DNA of 34,219 nt from Rhizobium alarense. Lineage in GTDB: Bacteria > Pseudomonadota > Alphaproteobacteria > Rhizobiales > Rhizobiaceae. The first letter of the stretch is position 1. The number at the start of each line of letters is the position of its first letter. The position numbers and the translations under genes are program-made. Location of the stretch: positions 1 to 34,219 of the forward strand of contig NZ_JAKGBU010000060.1 of NCBI RefSeq assembly GCF_021555155.1, written 5' to 3'. Of the stretch, positions 26,441 to 34,219 are shown one piece after another. The notes beneath the pieces were generated by a model. It was given only the letters and a program-made list of their open reading frames with translations. It did no database searches and was not told the DNA's origin.

Positions 26441-29439
26441 ACTACGAACAGCCACCAACTCCGCACCCTTATGCCAAGGGCTTTTCGGAAGATAACGTCC
26501 ACCGCGAAGAGGTGCTGGAAGTTCATCTCTGTAAAGCGCTGGTTGATCAGCAGGGCTATCGCGCACGGGCACCGGAGGATTACGACCGATCGTCGGCTCT
26601 CGATAAAGCAGTTGTGTTGGATTTCATCAAGGCGACGCAGGGCGAGGAATGGATCAAGCTCGAAGCTCATTATGGCGCGTCATCAGAGGTTGAATTCTTC
26701 AAACAGGTGGAACAAGGACTTAAGCAGCGCGGTACGCTGGACGTACTTCGAAATGGCGTGAAACTGGTTCCAAATCTCAAGTTTTTCCTTTGTGCCTTCA
26801 AGCCAGCGTCTAGCCTCAATCCAACACTTGTGCGCCTGTTTGAGGCGAATATTCTCAGCGTCATCCGGCAACTGCGTTACAGCACCAAGAATGAAAACGC
26901 GATTGATGTAGCGCTCTTCATCAACGGGCTGCCCGTTGCTACATTTGAGTTGAAGAATACGCTGACGGGTTCGACCTTTCGTCATGCCGAGCTTCAGTAT
27001 CGCAAGGACCGCGCACCCGCGAACGAACCACTTTTGACTTTCAAGCGCGGTGCATTGGTCCACTTTGCCATGGATCAGGACAACCTATCCATGACCACGC
27101 GGCTTCAGAACGGCAAGACCCGCTTCCTACCCTTCAACCGCGGCCATGATGGTGGTGCGGGCAATCCCGATATCGAAGGCGAGTTCCGTGTCGCCTACCT
27201 GTGGGCCGATCAACCCGAAGAGCGTGCTGTTTTATCGCGTGACATTTTGCTCGACATCGTCGGTCGGTTTGTCCACCTCGACACGACGGATGGCAAGGAA
27301 GCGCTCATCTTTCCGCGTTTTCACCAGATTGACGCGGTGTTGAAAATGATCGGGCATGCCCGCGTTCATGGCGGTGGATGTAACTACTTGGTTCAGCATT
27401 CGGCAGGTTCGGGAAAGTCGAATACCATCGCCTGGACGGCCCATCGGCTCGTGACTTTGCACGATGAATCGGACAGGCCCGTGTTCGATACCGCAATTGT
27501 GGTCACGGATCGCGTTGTCCTGGATCGGCAGCTTCAGGGCACGATCGCTCAATTTGAGCAAACGCCCGGCGTTGTCCGCAAGATTGACGGCACGTCTCGG
27601 CAACTGAAAGCCGCCATCGAAGGCCAAGCGAAGATCATCATCACCACAATTCAAAAATTCTCGACGGAACATCTGCGGGTGATTTCCGGACAAGGCACCC
27701 GTCGCTTTGCTGTTCTGATTGATGAGGCCCACGGGTCGCAGTCGGGGAAGAGCGCGCAAGCGTTGAGCGATGCGCTTAGCCGTGACGACGAAGCCACGAC
27801 ATCGGACGAGATTGAGGAACTTATCGCTGAATATCAGCGCCAGCGTGGGCCGCAGCAAAACATCAGCTATTTTGCTTTTACTGCCACTCCTCGCAATGTC
27901 ACGCTTGAGCGGTTCGGGACGATGGGCGCGAATGGCCTTCCACATCCCTTCCATATCTATTCGATGCGGCAGGCCATCGAAGAGGGATTTATCCTCGACG
28001 TGCTGCAAAACTATATGACCTACAAGGCCTACTACGCCTTGGAGAAAACCATCGATGACGATCCAGAACTGGATACTCGCCGCGCGCAACGCAAGGTCGC
28101 TCGGTTTGCCTCGCTTCACCCCACGGCACTGAACCAAAAGATCGAAGTCATCATCGAGCACTTCAGGCGTCACGTTAGGTCGGAGCTGGATGGCCAGGCG
28201 AAGGCAATGATCGTGACGTCGAGCCGCGAAAGCGCCCTTCGGTACTTCTTCGCCCTGAAGGCATATATCGATGACAAAGGTTATCGGGATTTGAAAGCGC
28301 TGGTCGCCTTCTCCGGCGAATTGAATATCGACGGTCAGACCTACACCGAGGCGGAGTTGAACACGTTCAGCGAGACAGAGCTACCGCGCCGTTTCGACAC
28401 TTCCGAATATCAAGTTTTGATTGTCGCGGAGAAATATCAAACCGGCTTTGATCAACCAAAGCTCTGCGGGATGTATATCGACAAGAAGTTGGCGGGACTT
28501 AAAGCAGTCCAGACACTATCTCGCCTAAACAGAACATTCCCCGGTAAGCAACGGACGTTCATTCTCGATTTTCAGAATGCCATGGAAGACATAAAGGAAG
28601 CATTCCGCCCGTTCTACGAAGTTTCTAGCCTAGAAGCCGTTTCCGACAAGAATCAAATTTACCAGTTGGAAACGCGTATCCGCACATTCGGCTATATCGA
28701 TAGCGCCGAAGTCGAACGTTTTTCTCTCACATTCTTTAAGGGAACGCTTTCCACTCATGACCGTGTGAGCCTAGAAGCGCTCGTTCGCAACGCCGTGGGC
28801 CGGTTTGAGGCGGAAGAAGACGAGGGGCGCCAAGAGGAATTCCGCCAACTTCTCAGAAGCTATAAGCGCTTCTACAGTTTTGTCGCCCAGATCATACGGC
28901 TTGGCGATACCAGCCTCGAAAAGCTTTATGCTTACACCGACTGGTTGGACAGGATGTTGCCGAACCGCGAGCAGCCTCCGGAAGTTGAAATCACGGATGA
29001 CATGTTGCGACTTCGAGCCTTCCGCGTCCAGGAGAAGGAAGCTGGTTCTGCCTCCTTACAGGCCGGCGAGGCAAAGCCGCTCACAGCAATCAGCGAGTTC
29101 GGAGCGAAGCCCTACACGGAAGACGAAGCGAAAGCACTTTCGGAAATTGTCAGTTCATTTAACGAGCGCCATGGGACTCAATTCACCGAGGAGGACTTCA
29201 TCCGCCTTGAGCAAGTGAAGCGAAAGGCGCTTGATGAGGAGATGACGGCGGTTCTTCGAAATAACCCACCCGATGTTTCCAGACCCACATTCGTTCGTCG
29301 CCTTCTAGAGGAGACGATCAAGCAATTTCAGCGCGACAATAGCCTTCAGAATATCATCATGACGAATGCGGAAGATCGCGATCGCGTATTCAGTCATCTA
29401 TTCAGCCGCGCATTGCGCGAAGTTAGAGAAGAGGTTTGA
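26437..29439 (+). CDS. hsdR: Type I restriction endonuclease subunit R
   Basis: A 1000-residue HsdR. The N-terminal nuclease domain has the PD-(D/E)xK-type core, D157 ([12 protein letters not shown]) with E171 and K173 (ATFELKN). The motor is a superfamily 2 translocase: Walker [10 protein letters not shown] (K327), DEAH box at D429 ([11 protein letters not shown]), FAFTATPRN motif III, and the later [16 protein letters not shown] and [12 protein letters not shown] motifs. A helical C-terminus binds the methylase. All key residues are present, so the nuclease should be active. ATG 26437 overlaps the previous stop; an ATG 33 bases earlier in the same frame is less likely. It is the last gene of the operon. 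Confidence 0.95.
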   Translation: MNYEQPPTPHPYAKGFSEDNVHREEVLEVHLCKALVDQQGYRARAPEDYDRSSALDKAVVLDFIKATQGEEWIKLEAHYGASSEVEFFKQVEQGLKQRGTLDVLRNGVKLVPNLKFFLCAFKPASSLNPTLVRLFEANILSVIRQLRYSTKNENAIDVALFINGLPVATFELKNTLTGSTFRHAELQYRKDRAPANEPLLTFKRGALVHFAMDQDNLSMTTRLQNGKTRFLPFNRGHDGGAGNPDIEGEFRVAYLWADQPEERAVLSRDILLDIVGRFVHLDTTDGKEALIFPRFHQIDAVLKMIGHARVHGGGCNYLVQHSAGSGKSNTIAWTAHRLVTLHDESDRPVFDTAIVVTDRVVLDRQLQGTIAQFEQTPGVVRKIDGTSRQLKAAIEGQAKIIITTIQKFSTEHLRVISGQGTRRFAVLIDEAHGSQSGKSAQALSDALSRDDEATTSDEIEELIAEYQRQRGPQQNISYFAFTATPRNVTLERFGTMGANGLPHPFHIYSMRQAIEEGFILDVLQNYMTYKAYYALEKTIDDDPELDTRRAQRKVARFASLHPTALNQKIEVIIEHFRRHVRSELDGQAKAMIVTSSRESALRYFFALKAYIDDKGYRDLKALVAFSGELNIDGQTYTEAELNTFSETELPRRFDTSEYQVLIVAEKYQTGFDQPKLCGMYIDKKLAGLKAVQTLSRLNRTFPGKQRTFILDFQNAMEDIKEAFRPFYEVSSLEAVSDKNQIYQLETRIRTFGYIDSAEVERFSLTFFKGTLSTHDRVSLEALVRNAVGRFEAEEDEGRQEEFRQLLRSYKRFYSFVAQIIRLGDTSLEKLYAYTDWLDRMLPNREQPPEVEITDDMLRLRAFRVQEKEAGSASLQAGEAKPLTAISEFGAKPYTEDEAKALSEIVSSFNERHGTQFTEEDFIRLEQVKRKALDEEMTAVLRNNPPDVSRPTFVRRLLEETIKQFQRDNSLQNIIMTNAEDRDRVFSHLFSRALREVREEV

Positions 29440-29570
29440 GCGACTGGGTCGCTTCGGGAGTCGTCCCAGGCGATTGCCGGCGGAAACACCTAGACGGACA
29501 GGTGGTAGACACCGCATTAAGGACGTGAATTAAATGAACCACTATATGGGGTTTATTTTTCGAATTTACT

Positions 29571-29604
29571 GCATTAATGTTCCATTAGAGGGATCAATTA
29601 ATGC
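29571..29604. promoter_or_regulatory. inverted repeat spanning the hipA start
   Basis: GCATTAAT (29571-29578) and ATTAATGC (29597-29604) are exact inverted copies around the GAGGGA ribosome-binding site; the second includes the hipA start codon. The AT-rich interval 29500-29600 also contains CTATAT at 29542-29547, a likely -10 box. The repeat could be a HipB operator or a translational hairpin. Confidence 0.5.
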
Positions 29605-30923
29605 GCCTAACGCTCCAAACCCATTTTAACGGTGAATGGCACCACGCCGCGACGCTGGAACTCAAGGACGACGCGGCCGGCTTCCAGGGCGCGTCCATCG
29701 TCGATTACGATCTCGATTATTTCGTTACTGTGGCGTCGGCGGAATTCGCAGCCGGAAAAACGGTCTGCGACCATCGCGCCTTGTCAGTCCGTTATCCTGT
29801 TGACCTCGAAAATAGATATAGTGGCAGCTGGCCGCCGTTTCTCTTGGATCTTATGCCACAGGGACATGCAAGGCGAAAGCTTGCCGACCACCTAGGGCTC
29901 GCTGAAGGCTCGCGCGCTTCTGATCTCCCGCTGCTTCTGCGATCAGCGACGGGCGGCATAGGCAATATCCGCATCAAAGAAGCGGCTGAGGCCGAAACGG
30001 AACGACTGTATGGGGTGCAGCGCCAAGGCGTGACAGAAGAGGAAATCCTCGATCGGTCGGATCGCTTCATGGAAGTGGCTGATCGCTTTGGAATGCTTGC
30101 CTCTGGCTCAAGCGGACTGCAAGGCGAATGGCCCAAGGTCTCCATGACCCAGGCGAACGACAGTCTTTATTATCCTGATAGCTTCGTGACCGATGACGAG
30201 GCCGTGCGCCACGTCATCGTCAAGCTGGTACGCAGCAACGAGCCCGTAGACCGTCTGATTCTCGAAGGCGAAGCCATCTATTCGCGGATTGCTCAAGAGA
30301 TCGGTCTGAATGTCAGCGAACCTTCGACCTATGCCGAAGGCGTCCTGATCATTCCCCGTTTCGACCGGAAGAAGAGAGAAGGCGGCGGAACCGTCCGGCT
30401 GGGCCAGGAAAGCCTCGTGTCGGCGATCGGCGTTGCAGATTTCGGCCATGTCGGCACACACGAGGCGTATATCGACGTTCTGCGCCAATATTCGGCCGAT
30501 CCCTTCTCAGACATCGTCGAATATGTGAAGCGCGATATTGCCAATCTGGCGCTCGGAAATCCTGACAATCACGGCCGGAACTCGGCTCTAAGCAAGCATC
30601 AAGATGGCACGATCCGTCTTGCTCCATTATTCGACTTCGCGCCTATGCGGCTTGCCAAAGAAGGAATCGTTCGCTCGACACGGTGGGCCATGATGCGTGA
30701 CGGAGGTCTCGATCACCTCCCTGACTGGAAGAGGATTTGTACAGGGGTGATGACCGTTCCCGATGAGCAGAAAGGTATCGCAGCGGCACTTTACTCTTTC
30801 GCTGAGCAACTGCGACAGGCGCCGAACCTTGCGAAAGACGGGGGCGCTTCTCCCGAAATTCAGCAGCGAGCGATGACGCGCTGCCTTGAAATAACGAATA
30901 GCGTTCTTGAGGCCTGCTCATGA
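29601..30923 (+). CDS. hipA: HipA-family toxin kinase
   Basis: A 440-residue serine/threonine kinase-like toxin, the same length as E. coli HipA, which phosphorylates glutamyl-tRNA synthetase. The nucleotide loop GSSGLQGEWPK, ATP-lysine strand VIVKLVRSN, IIPRFDRKK, the catalytic loop GNPDNHGRN (D322) and the metal aspartate in APLFDFAP (D345) are all intact. The N-terminal subdomain has YSGSWPPFLLDLMPQGHARR, typical of the family group whose loop reads SSGxQGEWPK. ATG 29601 follows GAGGGA. The small HTH antitoxin gene follows after 20 bases, so the order is toxin then antitoxin, opposite to E. coli hipBA. The substrate in this host is unknown. Confidence 0.9.
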   Translation: MRLTLQTHFNGEWHHAATLELKDDAAGFQGASIVDYDLDYFVTVASAEFAAGKTVCDHRALSVRYPVDLENRYSGSWPPFLLDLMPQGHARRKLADHLGLAEGSRASDLPLLLRSATGGIGNIRIKEAAEAETERLYGVQRQGVTEEEILDRSDRFMEVADRFGMLASGSSGLQGEWPKVSMTQANDSLYYPDSFVTDDEAVRHVIVKLVRSNEPVDRLILEGEAIYSRIAQEIGLNVSEPSTYAEGVLIIPRFDRKKREGGGTVRLGQESLVSAIGVADFGHVGTHEAYIDVLRQYSADPFSDIVEYVKRDIANLALGNPDNHGRNSALSKHQDGTIRLAPLFDFAPMRLAKEGIVRSTRWAMMRDGGLDHLPDWKRICTGVMTVPDEQKGIAAALYSFAEQLRQAPNLAKDGGASPEIQQRAMTRCLEITNSVLEACS

Positions 30924-30943
30924 CGCGGAAGGTGAACTGATAT

Positions 30944-31228
30944 ATGGCCCGCTGGAAGAAGCCAACGAAAGAACAAGTTCTTGAAAACCGCCGGACATTG
31001 GCCGAGCGTGCTCGCAATGGCGATTTGCCGTTACCCGAAGCAGTCGGGGATATCCGTAAAGGCTTCGGCATGACCCAAGAGGAATTTGCCAGGTCGTTAA
31101 GCCTCACCAGGCGCCAAGTAGCCGAGATTGAAGCTGGGACCGCAAATCCGACACTGGAGACGTTGGAGAAGATTGGCCGACTGTTTGGGTTTGGAGTTGG
31201 GTTTATCCCAAGATCACGACCAGCATAG
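30944..31228 (+). CDS. hipB: HipB-like XRE antitoxin
   Basis: A 94-residue HTH protein: a basic N-terminal extension (ARWKKPTKEQVLENRRTLAE) followed by a Cro/CI domain, DIRKGFGMTQEEFARSLSLT, RRQVAEIEAGTANPTLETL and a short C-terminal strand GFGVGFIPRSRP. HipB proteins neutralise HipA and repress the operon. It lies 20 bases after hipA with its own ribosome-binding site (GGAAGGTGA). Placement directly after hipA supports the pairing; alone it would only be called an XRE regulator. Confidence 0.82.
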   Translation: MARWKKPTKEQVLENRRTLAERARNGDLPLPEAVGDIRKGFGMTQEEFARSLSLTRRQVAEIEAGTANPTLETLEKIGRLFGFGVGFIPRSRPA

Positions 31229-31332
31229 ATAGCAATATCTTCTGTTCTGAAAAGCTTAATTGACGTATCTGCAGATGATAATCCAAATAAAAATTGTATT
31301 AATTCAATTCAGTTTTGACCTGGAGGGGTGTG

Positions 31333-32529
31333 ATGGTTAGTGTCGAGGACGCGCAACGTGTTGTTCGCGGTTTAAAGCGAAACTTGTCAGATTTTGACGA
31401 GCAACATTTCTCAATTGAACGCGGATCCGATAAATATCTGATATTGAAAGATGATATTGCTAGTTACCTAGAGAGCAAACCAAACCTTCGTTCCGATCTT
31501 GAAACGCAAATTTGGATGCCTGGACACTATGAACACGTCGTTCAGTTCGAGGGATCGCGCCCACGTCGACCGTTCTTAAGGGAGGACGACCAACTTCAGC
31601 TTGAATCCCGTGATGGTGTCACGGTGTCTGTAAAGAGACCATCCAGCCTTTTCTACTTGAGCCTGCTAGATACCGACGAACTGAACAAAGAACTGCGCCG
31701 GCTTATGTATGGCCCGCCGCCTGGCCGCTCTTCATCTCGCGCGATTTCGGAGCTTTTCAGGATGTATACCATCCGTGTCAACGCACCGGCTGAGTCTGCC
31801 ATTGGAAAGAGTGCCAAAAAATCGCACGAGATTGCAGAATCATGCATATTTCATTTCGCTTATGGAAATGGTACGCCAATATCTTTCACTAGATCATGGG
31901 CTCGTACATATTATTGGATCGGGCGAAAGAACAGCGAATCTGTTCAATTTCCCTTAAAGACCTATAATTCTGAGTTGGTTGGATATTACAACCTTGCGCT
32001 TTCCAGCGACAGCATGGTTCTCGGCTTCCTGGCTCTGTACAAGATTTTGGAATATTTTTTCAGCAGTGCTTCTGAAGAAGACCTTCACGCTAAAATAAAA
32101 GAAAAAATCACGGCGCCTGATTTTTCGCATACAAAGCCGAAAAAACTTCGTGAACTTGTGAAAGCTATTCATGGCTTCGAGAGAACAACAAATGAAGTTT
32201 CTTCATTGAAGATTGTTCTGTCAAAATATTTCGACAAACAGGATTTAAAGGATTGGATAGATCAGTACGAATTAGAAAATGGTCCTTATTTTACTGAAGA
32301 AAACATGATTTTTAGTGGAAAATATAGGCTGGACACAAGCAGAAATACCATTATACCAAATATATCTGGTCGAATTTACGAAATACGAAACGCTATAGTT
32401 CATAATAAAGAATCTGAGGTTTCGCGGTATATACCGTATTCCGGTCAAGAAGATATGCTTCAGAAGGAAGTGCAACTTCTTCTTTATCTGGCTGAGCAAA
32501 TAATCATGAAGACAGGGAAGGACATTTAG
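31333..32529 (+). CDS. uncharacterised AT-rich protein with C-terminal HEPN RX4H motif
   Basis: A 398-residue protein of no named family that I recognise. The N-terminal 220 residues are mixed alpha/beta without a clear motif. The C-terminal 170 are helical: LGFLALYKILEYFFSSA, KKLRELVKAIHGFERTTNE, and then YEIRNAIVHNKE, in which R352-N-A-I-V-H357 fits the RX4-6H active site of HEPN ribonucleases (ApeA-like arrangement, with LYKILEYFF as first helix). This suggests an RNA-cutting defence effector, an inference. ATG 31333 has GGAGGGG about 7 bases upstream. Base composition is far more AT-rich than any neighbour, and rare-codon use is heavy, so it was probably acquired separately. No partner gene is obvious. 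Confidence 0.75.
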   Translation: MVSVEDAQRVVRGLKRNLSDFDEQHFSIERGSDKYLILKDDIASYLESKPNLRSDLETQIWMPGHYEHVVQFEGSRPRRPFLREDDQLQLESRDGVTVSVKRPSSLFYLSLLDTDELNKELRRLMYGPPPGRSSSRAISELFRMYTIRVNAPAESAIGKSAKKSHEIAESCIFHFAYGNGTPISFTRSWARTYYWIGRKNSESVQFPLKTYNSELVGYYNLALSSDSMVLGFLALYKILEYFFSSASEEDLHAKIKEKITAPDFSHTKPKKLRELVKAIHGFERTTNEVSSLKIVLSKYFDKQDLKDWIDQYELENGPYFTEENMIFSGKYRLDTSRNTIIPNISGRIYEIRNAIVHNKESEVSRYIPYSGQEDMLQKEVQLLLYLAEQIIMKTGKDI

Positions 32530-32640
32530 CGGAATCTACGGTCACATTTTCCGACTGCGTGTTGACTGAGCGTCGAGTCTTCGCAAGAGTCCCTTCGAGA
32601 CCGCCATCAAGCCAAGGCTGACCCGCTTAACGCCTCTACC

Positions 32641-32874
32641 TCATCGCTTCCGCTCGCCGGGGAGCAGAATATCTACGGAGCAGCCCAGCGTCTGCAGAAC
32701 GTGGAGCACTTTTCCGATCTGTGCTGTCGGCTTACCTGCTTCGAGATCTACTATGAAACGGACGCCAACGCCGGAGACGCCAGCAAGCTCGTCCTGTCGC
32801 AGGTTTTGCTCCTTGCGCGCGCTTCGGACCAGCGCGCCAATATCGATTGAAGTTTTGACTTGCTTCGCCATCAT
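32641..32874 (-). CDS. orphan Y4mF-like HipB-type antitoxin/regulator
   Basis: A 77-residue XRE protein: SIDIGALVRSARKEQNLRQD, ELAGVSGVGVRFIVDLEAGK, and QIGKVLHVLQTLGCSVDILL. This is the pattern of the Y4mF family of HipB-like antitoxins, named from rhizobial plasmid pNGR234a, where it pairs with a HipA (Y4mE). Start codons at 32874 and 32871 are adjacent; either fits. The expected hipA downstream on the same strand is missing: only about 110 bases precede the convergent RX4H gene. It is therefore an orphan, or its toxin was replaced. Strong palindromes lie just upstream. Confidence 0.8.
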   Translation of the reverse strand: MMAKQVKTSIDIGALVRSARKEQNLRQDELAGVSGVGVRFIVDLEAGKPTAQIGKVLHVLQTLGCSVDILLPGERKR

Positions 32875-32879
32875 GATCT

Positions 32880-32891
32880 TCCCGCTCGGGA
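32880..32891. promoter_or_regulatory. TCCCG-N2-CGGGA site next to the Y4mF-like gene
   Basis: TCCCGCTCGGGA, an inverted repeat with two central unpaired bases, lies 6 bases upstream of the start codon. The same half-sites recur in a longer palindrome 50 bases away, centre to centre. Probable operator of the regulator. Confidence 0.55.
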
Positions 32892-32925
32892 CATTACAAA
32901 AGGTATTCGCCTCTTGTCGAGCACA

Positions 32926-32945
32926 AATTTCCCGATCGGGAAATT
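32926..32945. promoter_or_regulatory. perfect 20-bp palindrome, probable operator of the Y4mF-like gene
   Basis: AATTTCCCGATCGGGAAATT is a perfect 20-base palindrome containing the same TCCCG/CGGGA half-sites as the site at 32880-32891. A third, looser copy (GCCCG, 5 bases, CGGGA) lies at 32996-33010. The 50-base spacing of the first two is about five helical turns, fitting cooperative binding. Confidence 0.65.
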
Positions 32946-33053
32946 CATTCGAACGATTACTGGCAAACCGACCTTCGGCTGATTGGGAGTGTACTGCCCG
33001 CTCATCGGGAACGATGGCAATACCTGCCCTTTCAAGAAGCCTTGGCATACGCT

Positions 33054-34127
33054 TCAAACCATCGGATTTCGATCCAGCTTCCCCCGATATGCCGGATGCC
33101 GATGCGATACGATCGCGTCAACAAGCGCTGGCGGTTTCGACCCCGCCAGCAGCAGCATCTTGCCTGTCTTCATTTCTAGGATCTGATCGGCCGTCATGAG
33201 CTTCTGACGCTGTTCGGCGGTGGAGGTCTTGCGGCTCTCCCCGAATTTTGCCGACGATTGTTTGGTACGGGTCAATACTGTCTGGTCGCCAAGAGCGTTC
33301 GCGGCCCAATTGGCGGTTTCGAACTCGGCACGGCCGAGACCGAAAATGCGGGTGGTGACGCACGAGCCGAGAATGCTGGCGGTGTCGCCCTTGCCGTAGA
33401 CGCTTTCTATCTGGCCCTTGTCCTGGGTAATGAACAGCGCCTCGATGCCGCAGCCGGCGGCGACGTTGGCGATGTTGATCAGCTTTTCCATTCTGCCGAG
33501 ACGAACAAACTCGTCCAGCACCAGGAGCACGTTCCTTTTCGGCCTTTTGGCACCCTCCAGGCGCACTGCCATACCGAGAATGATGTTTGTGAGCAGCCGG
33601 AGAAAGACGGCCTGGGCGTCCACCTGGTCGAGCGGCACGACCATGAAGAGGTCGGCGCGGCCCTCGAACAGGTTTTCGAGCGAGCATGTGGAGGCGCTGA
33701 GGAAACTGCGCAGTTCGTCGGAACGGGCCCAATCGAAGGCCTTCTTGATCGTCGTCTTGATCGCGCCGCGTTCGTTCTCGCCGGCTGCAAGGAAGGTGGC
33801 AGCGGCGGCCGCCGGGCGGGTGCCGAATGTCTCTGGCGCTCCGGCCCATTCCGTCAGTGTCTTTTCAAAGCCGGCGGAAAACAACAGGTCCATGACGGTG
33901 ATCAGGTTGCGATCGGCTTCCACGCGCTTGGTCATGACGACCTCGATCACAGCGGCAATCATGGATTTCGCCATTTCGGCAAAGTGCGAGCCGTTTCCGC
34001 CTTCCGGTCGAACAAGTCCCTCGGCAATGACCTCGATGTCGCGAACCAGGTGCGCCGGCCGGATGTAGTCGACTGGGTTGAAACTATCCTTCGACGGCTC
34101 GATGACGCCGAAGGGATTGAGAACCAC
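33054..34127 (-). pseudogene. C-terminal part of a VirD4/TraG-type conjugative coupling protein
   Basis: A 357-residue segment of a Type IV coupling protein, the ATPase that brings DNA to a conjugative secretion channel. Seen: VLNPFGV, the Walker B VLLVLDEFVRLG (D205/E206), the ALFITQDKGQIESVYG motif, and a normal C-terminus (ILEMKTGKMLLLAGSKPP). The family is usually 550-650 residues. The N-terminal membrane segments and the Walker A loop are absent: the frame continues upstream only to a TAG at 34191-34193, with family-like residues (RRGSLGRQVVV) fading out. The GTG at 34127 is only the first possible start. It is a remnant, unless the missing part is frameshifted beyond the window. Confidence 0.8.
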
Positions 34128-34219
34128 GACCTGACGGCCAAGTGAACCGCGCCGGGTTTGCCGGAGACCCCAACTCGTGAGAAGTAGGGTCTATGACAAG
34201 CAAGACGACGAACAAATTT

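Noticed and set aside
32530-32640. Remnant of a hipA gene downstream of the Y4mF-like antitoxin
   Set aside because: The 110 bases were read in two minus-strand frames; neither gave a recognisable HipA start or motif.
19168-34219. A second copy of the tRNA 3' end (attR) closing the element
   Set aside because: No matching GGTTCGAGTCCCTCC-like copy was seen on either strand by reading; it is probably outside the window. A string search would settle it.

Overview
The window looks like a chromosomal segment of a GC-rich alphaproteobacterium, most likely family Rhizobiaceae (Shinella/Ensifer/Rhizobium-like). This rests on the type of dnaG and rpoD, an ExsH-like RTX glycanase, an ExoD-family protein, a Y4mF-type antitoxin and CTTGAC/CTATAT-like promoter elements. 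No database search was possible, so genus is an inference.

Region 1 (1 to about 10.9 kb) is core genome: a GatB/YqeY-domain protein, DNA primase dnaG, helicase recQ, a GFA-family gene broken by one in-frame amber codon, the threonine-catabolic pair kbl and tdh, and the primary sigma factor rpoD closed by a clear terminator. kbl and tdh are separated by a TumE/TumA-type toxin-antitoxin module.

Region 2 (about 10.9 to 19.1 kb) is ordinary accessory chromosome. It holds a secreted RTX-GH16 glycanase, a lipoprotein lytic transglycosylase, an ExoD-family membrane protein, a GcvA-like LysR regulator, a run of small enzymes or domains (DUF1428, nucleoside deaminase, YjbQ, NTF2-like), a small exported His/Gly-rich protein and a SIMPL-domain periplasmic protein. 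A perfect 12-bp-stem bidirectional terminator lies between the last two.

Region 3 (19.1 kb to the end) is an integrated element entering at the 3' end of a tRNA gene with a CAT anticodon, of the Ile2 (lysidine) type. A tyrosine integrase, frameshifted before its catalytic residues, reads backwards into the tRNA. Behind it are two small HTH/excisionase-like genes, then a divergent CI-like regulator coupled to a small membrane protein. Next comes a tightly coupled Type I restriction operon, hsdM-hsdS-HEPN-like-hsdR, in which every junction is an ATGA overlap. The HsdS carries an extra C-terminal domain of about 210 residues. The operon is followed by a hipA-hipB pair in toxin-first order, a strongly AT-rich gene whose product ends in a HEPN RX4H motif, an orphan Y4mF-like antitoxin facing strong palindromes, and the C-terminal part of a VirD4/TraG coupling protein. 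By eye the GC content drops in this region and is lowest at about 31.2 to 32.5 kb. The far end of the element (attR) is not in the window.

Taken together, region 3 reads as a degraded conjugative or mobilisable defence island: restriction-modification as the main system, with persistence/abortive-infection-type modules (HipA kinase, two HEPN-like proteins) stacked beside it. The most unusual points are the extended HsdS, the HEPN-like gene inside the hsd operon, and the uncharacterised RX4H gene.
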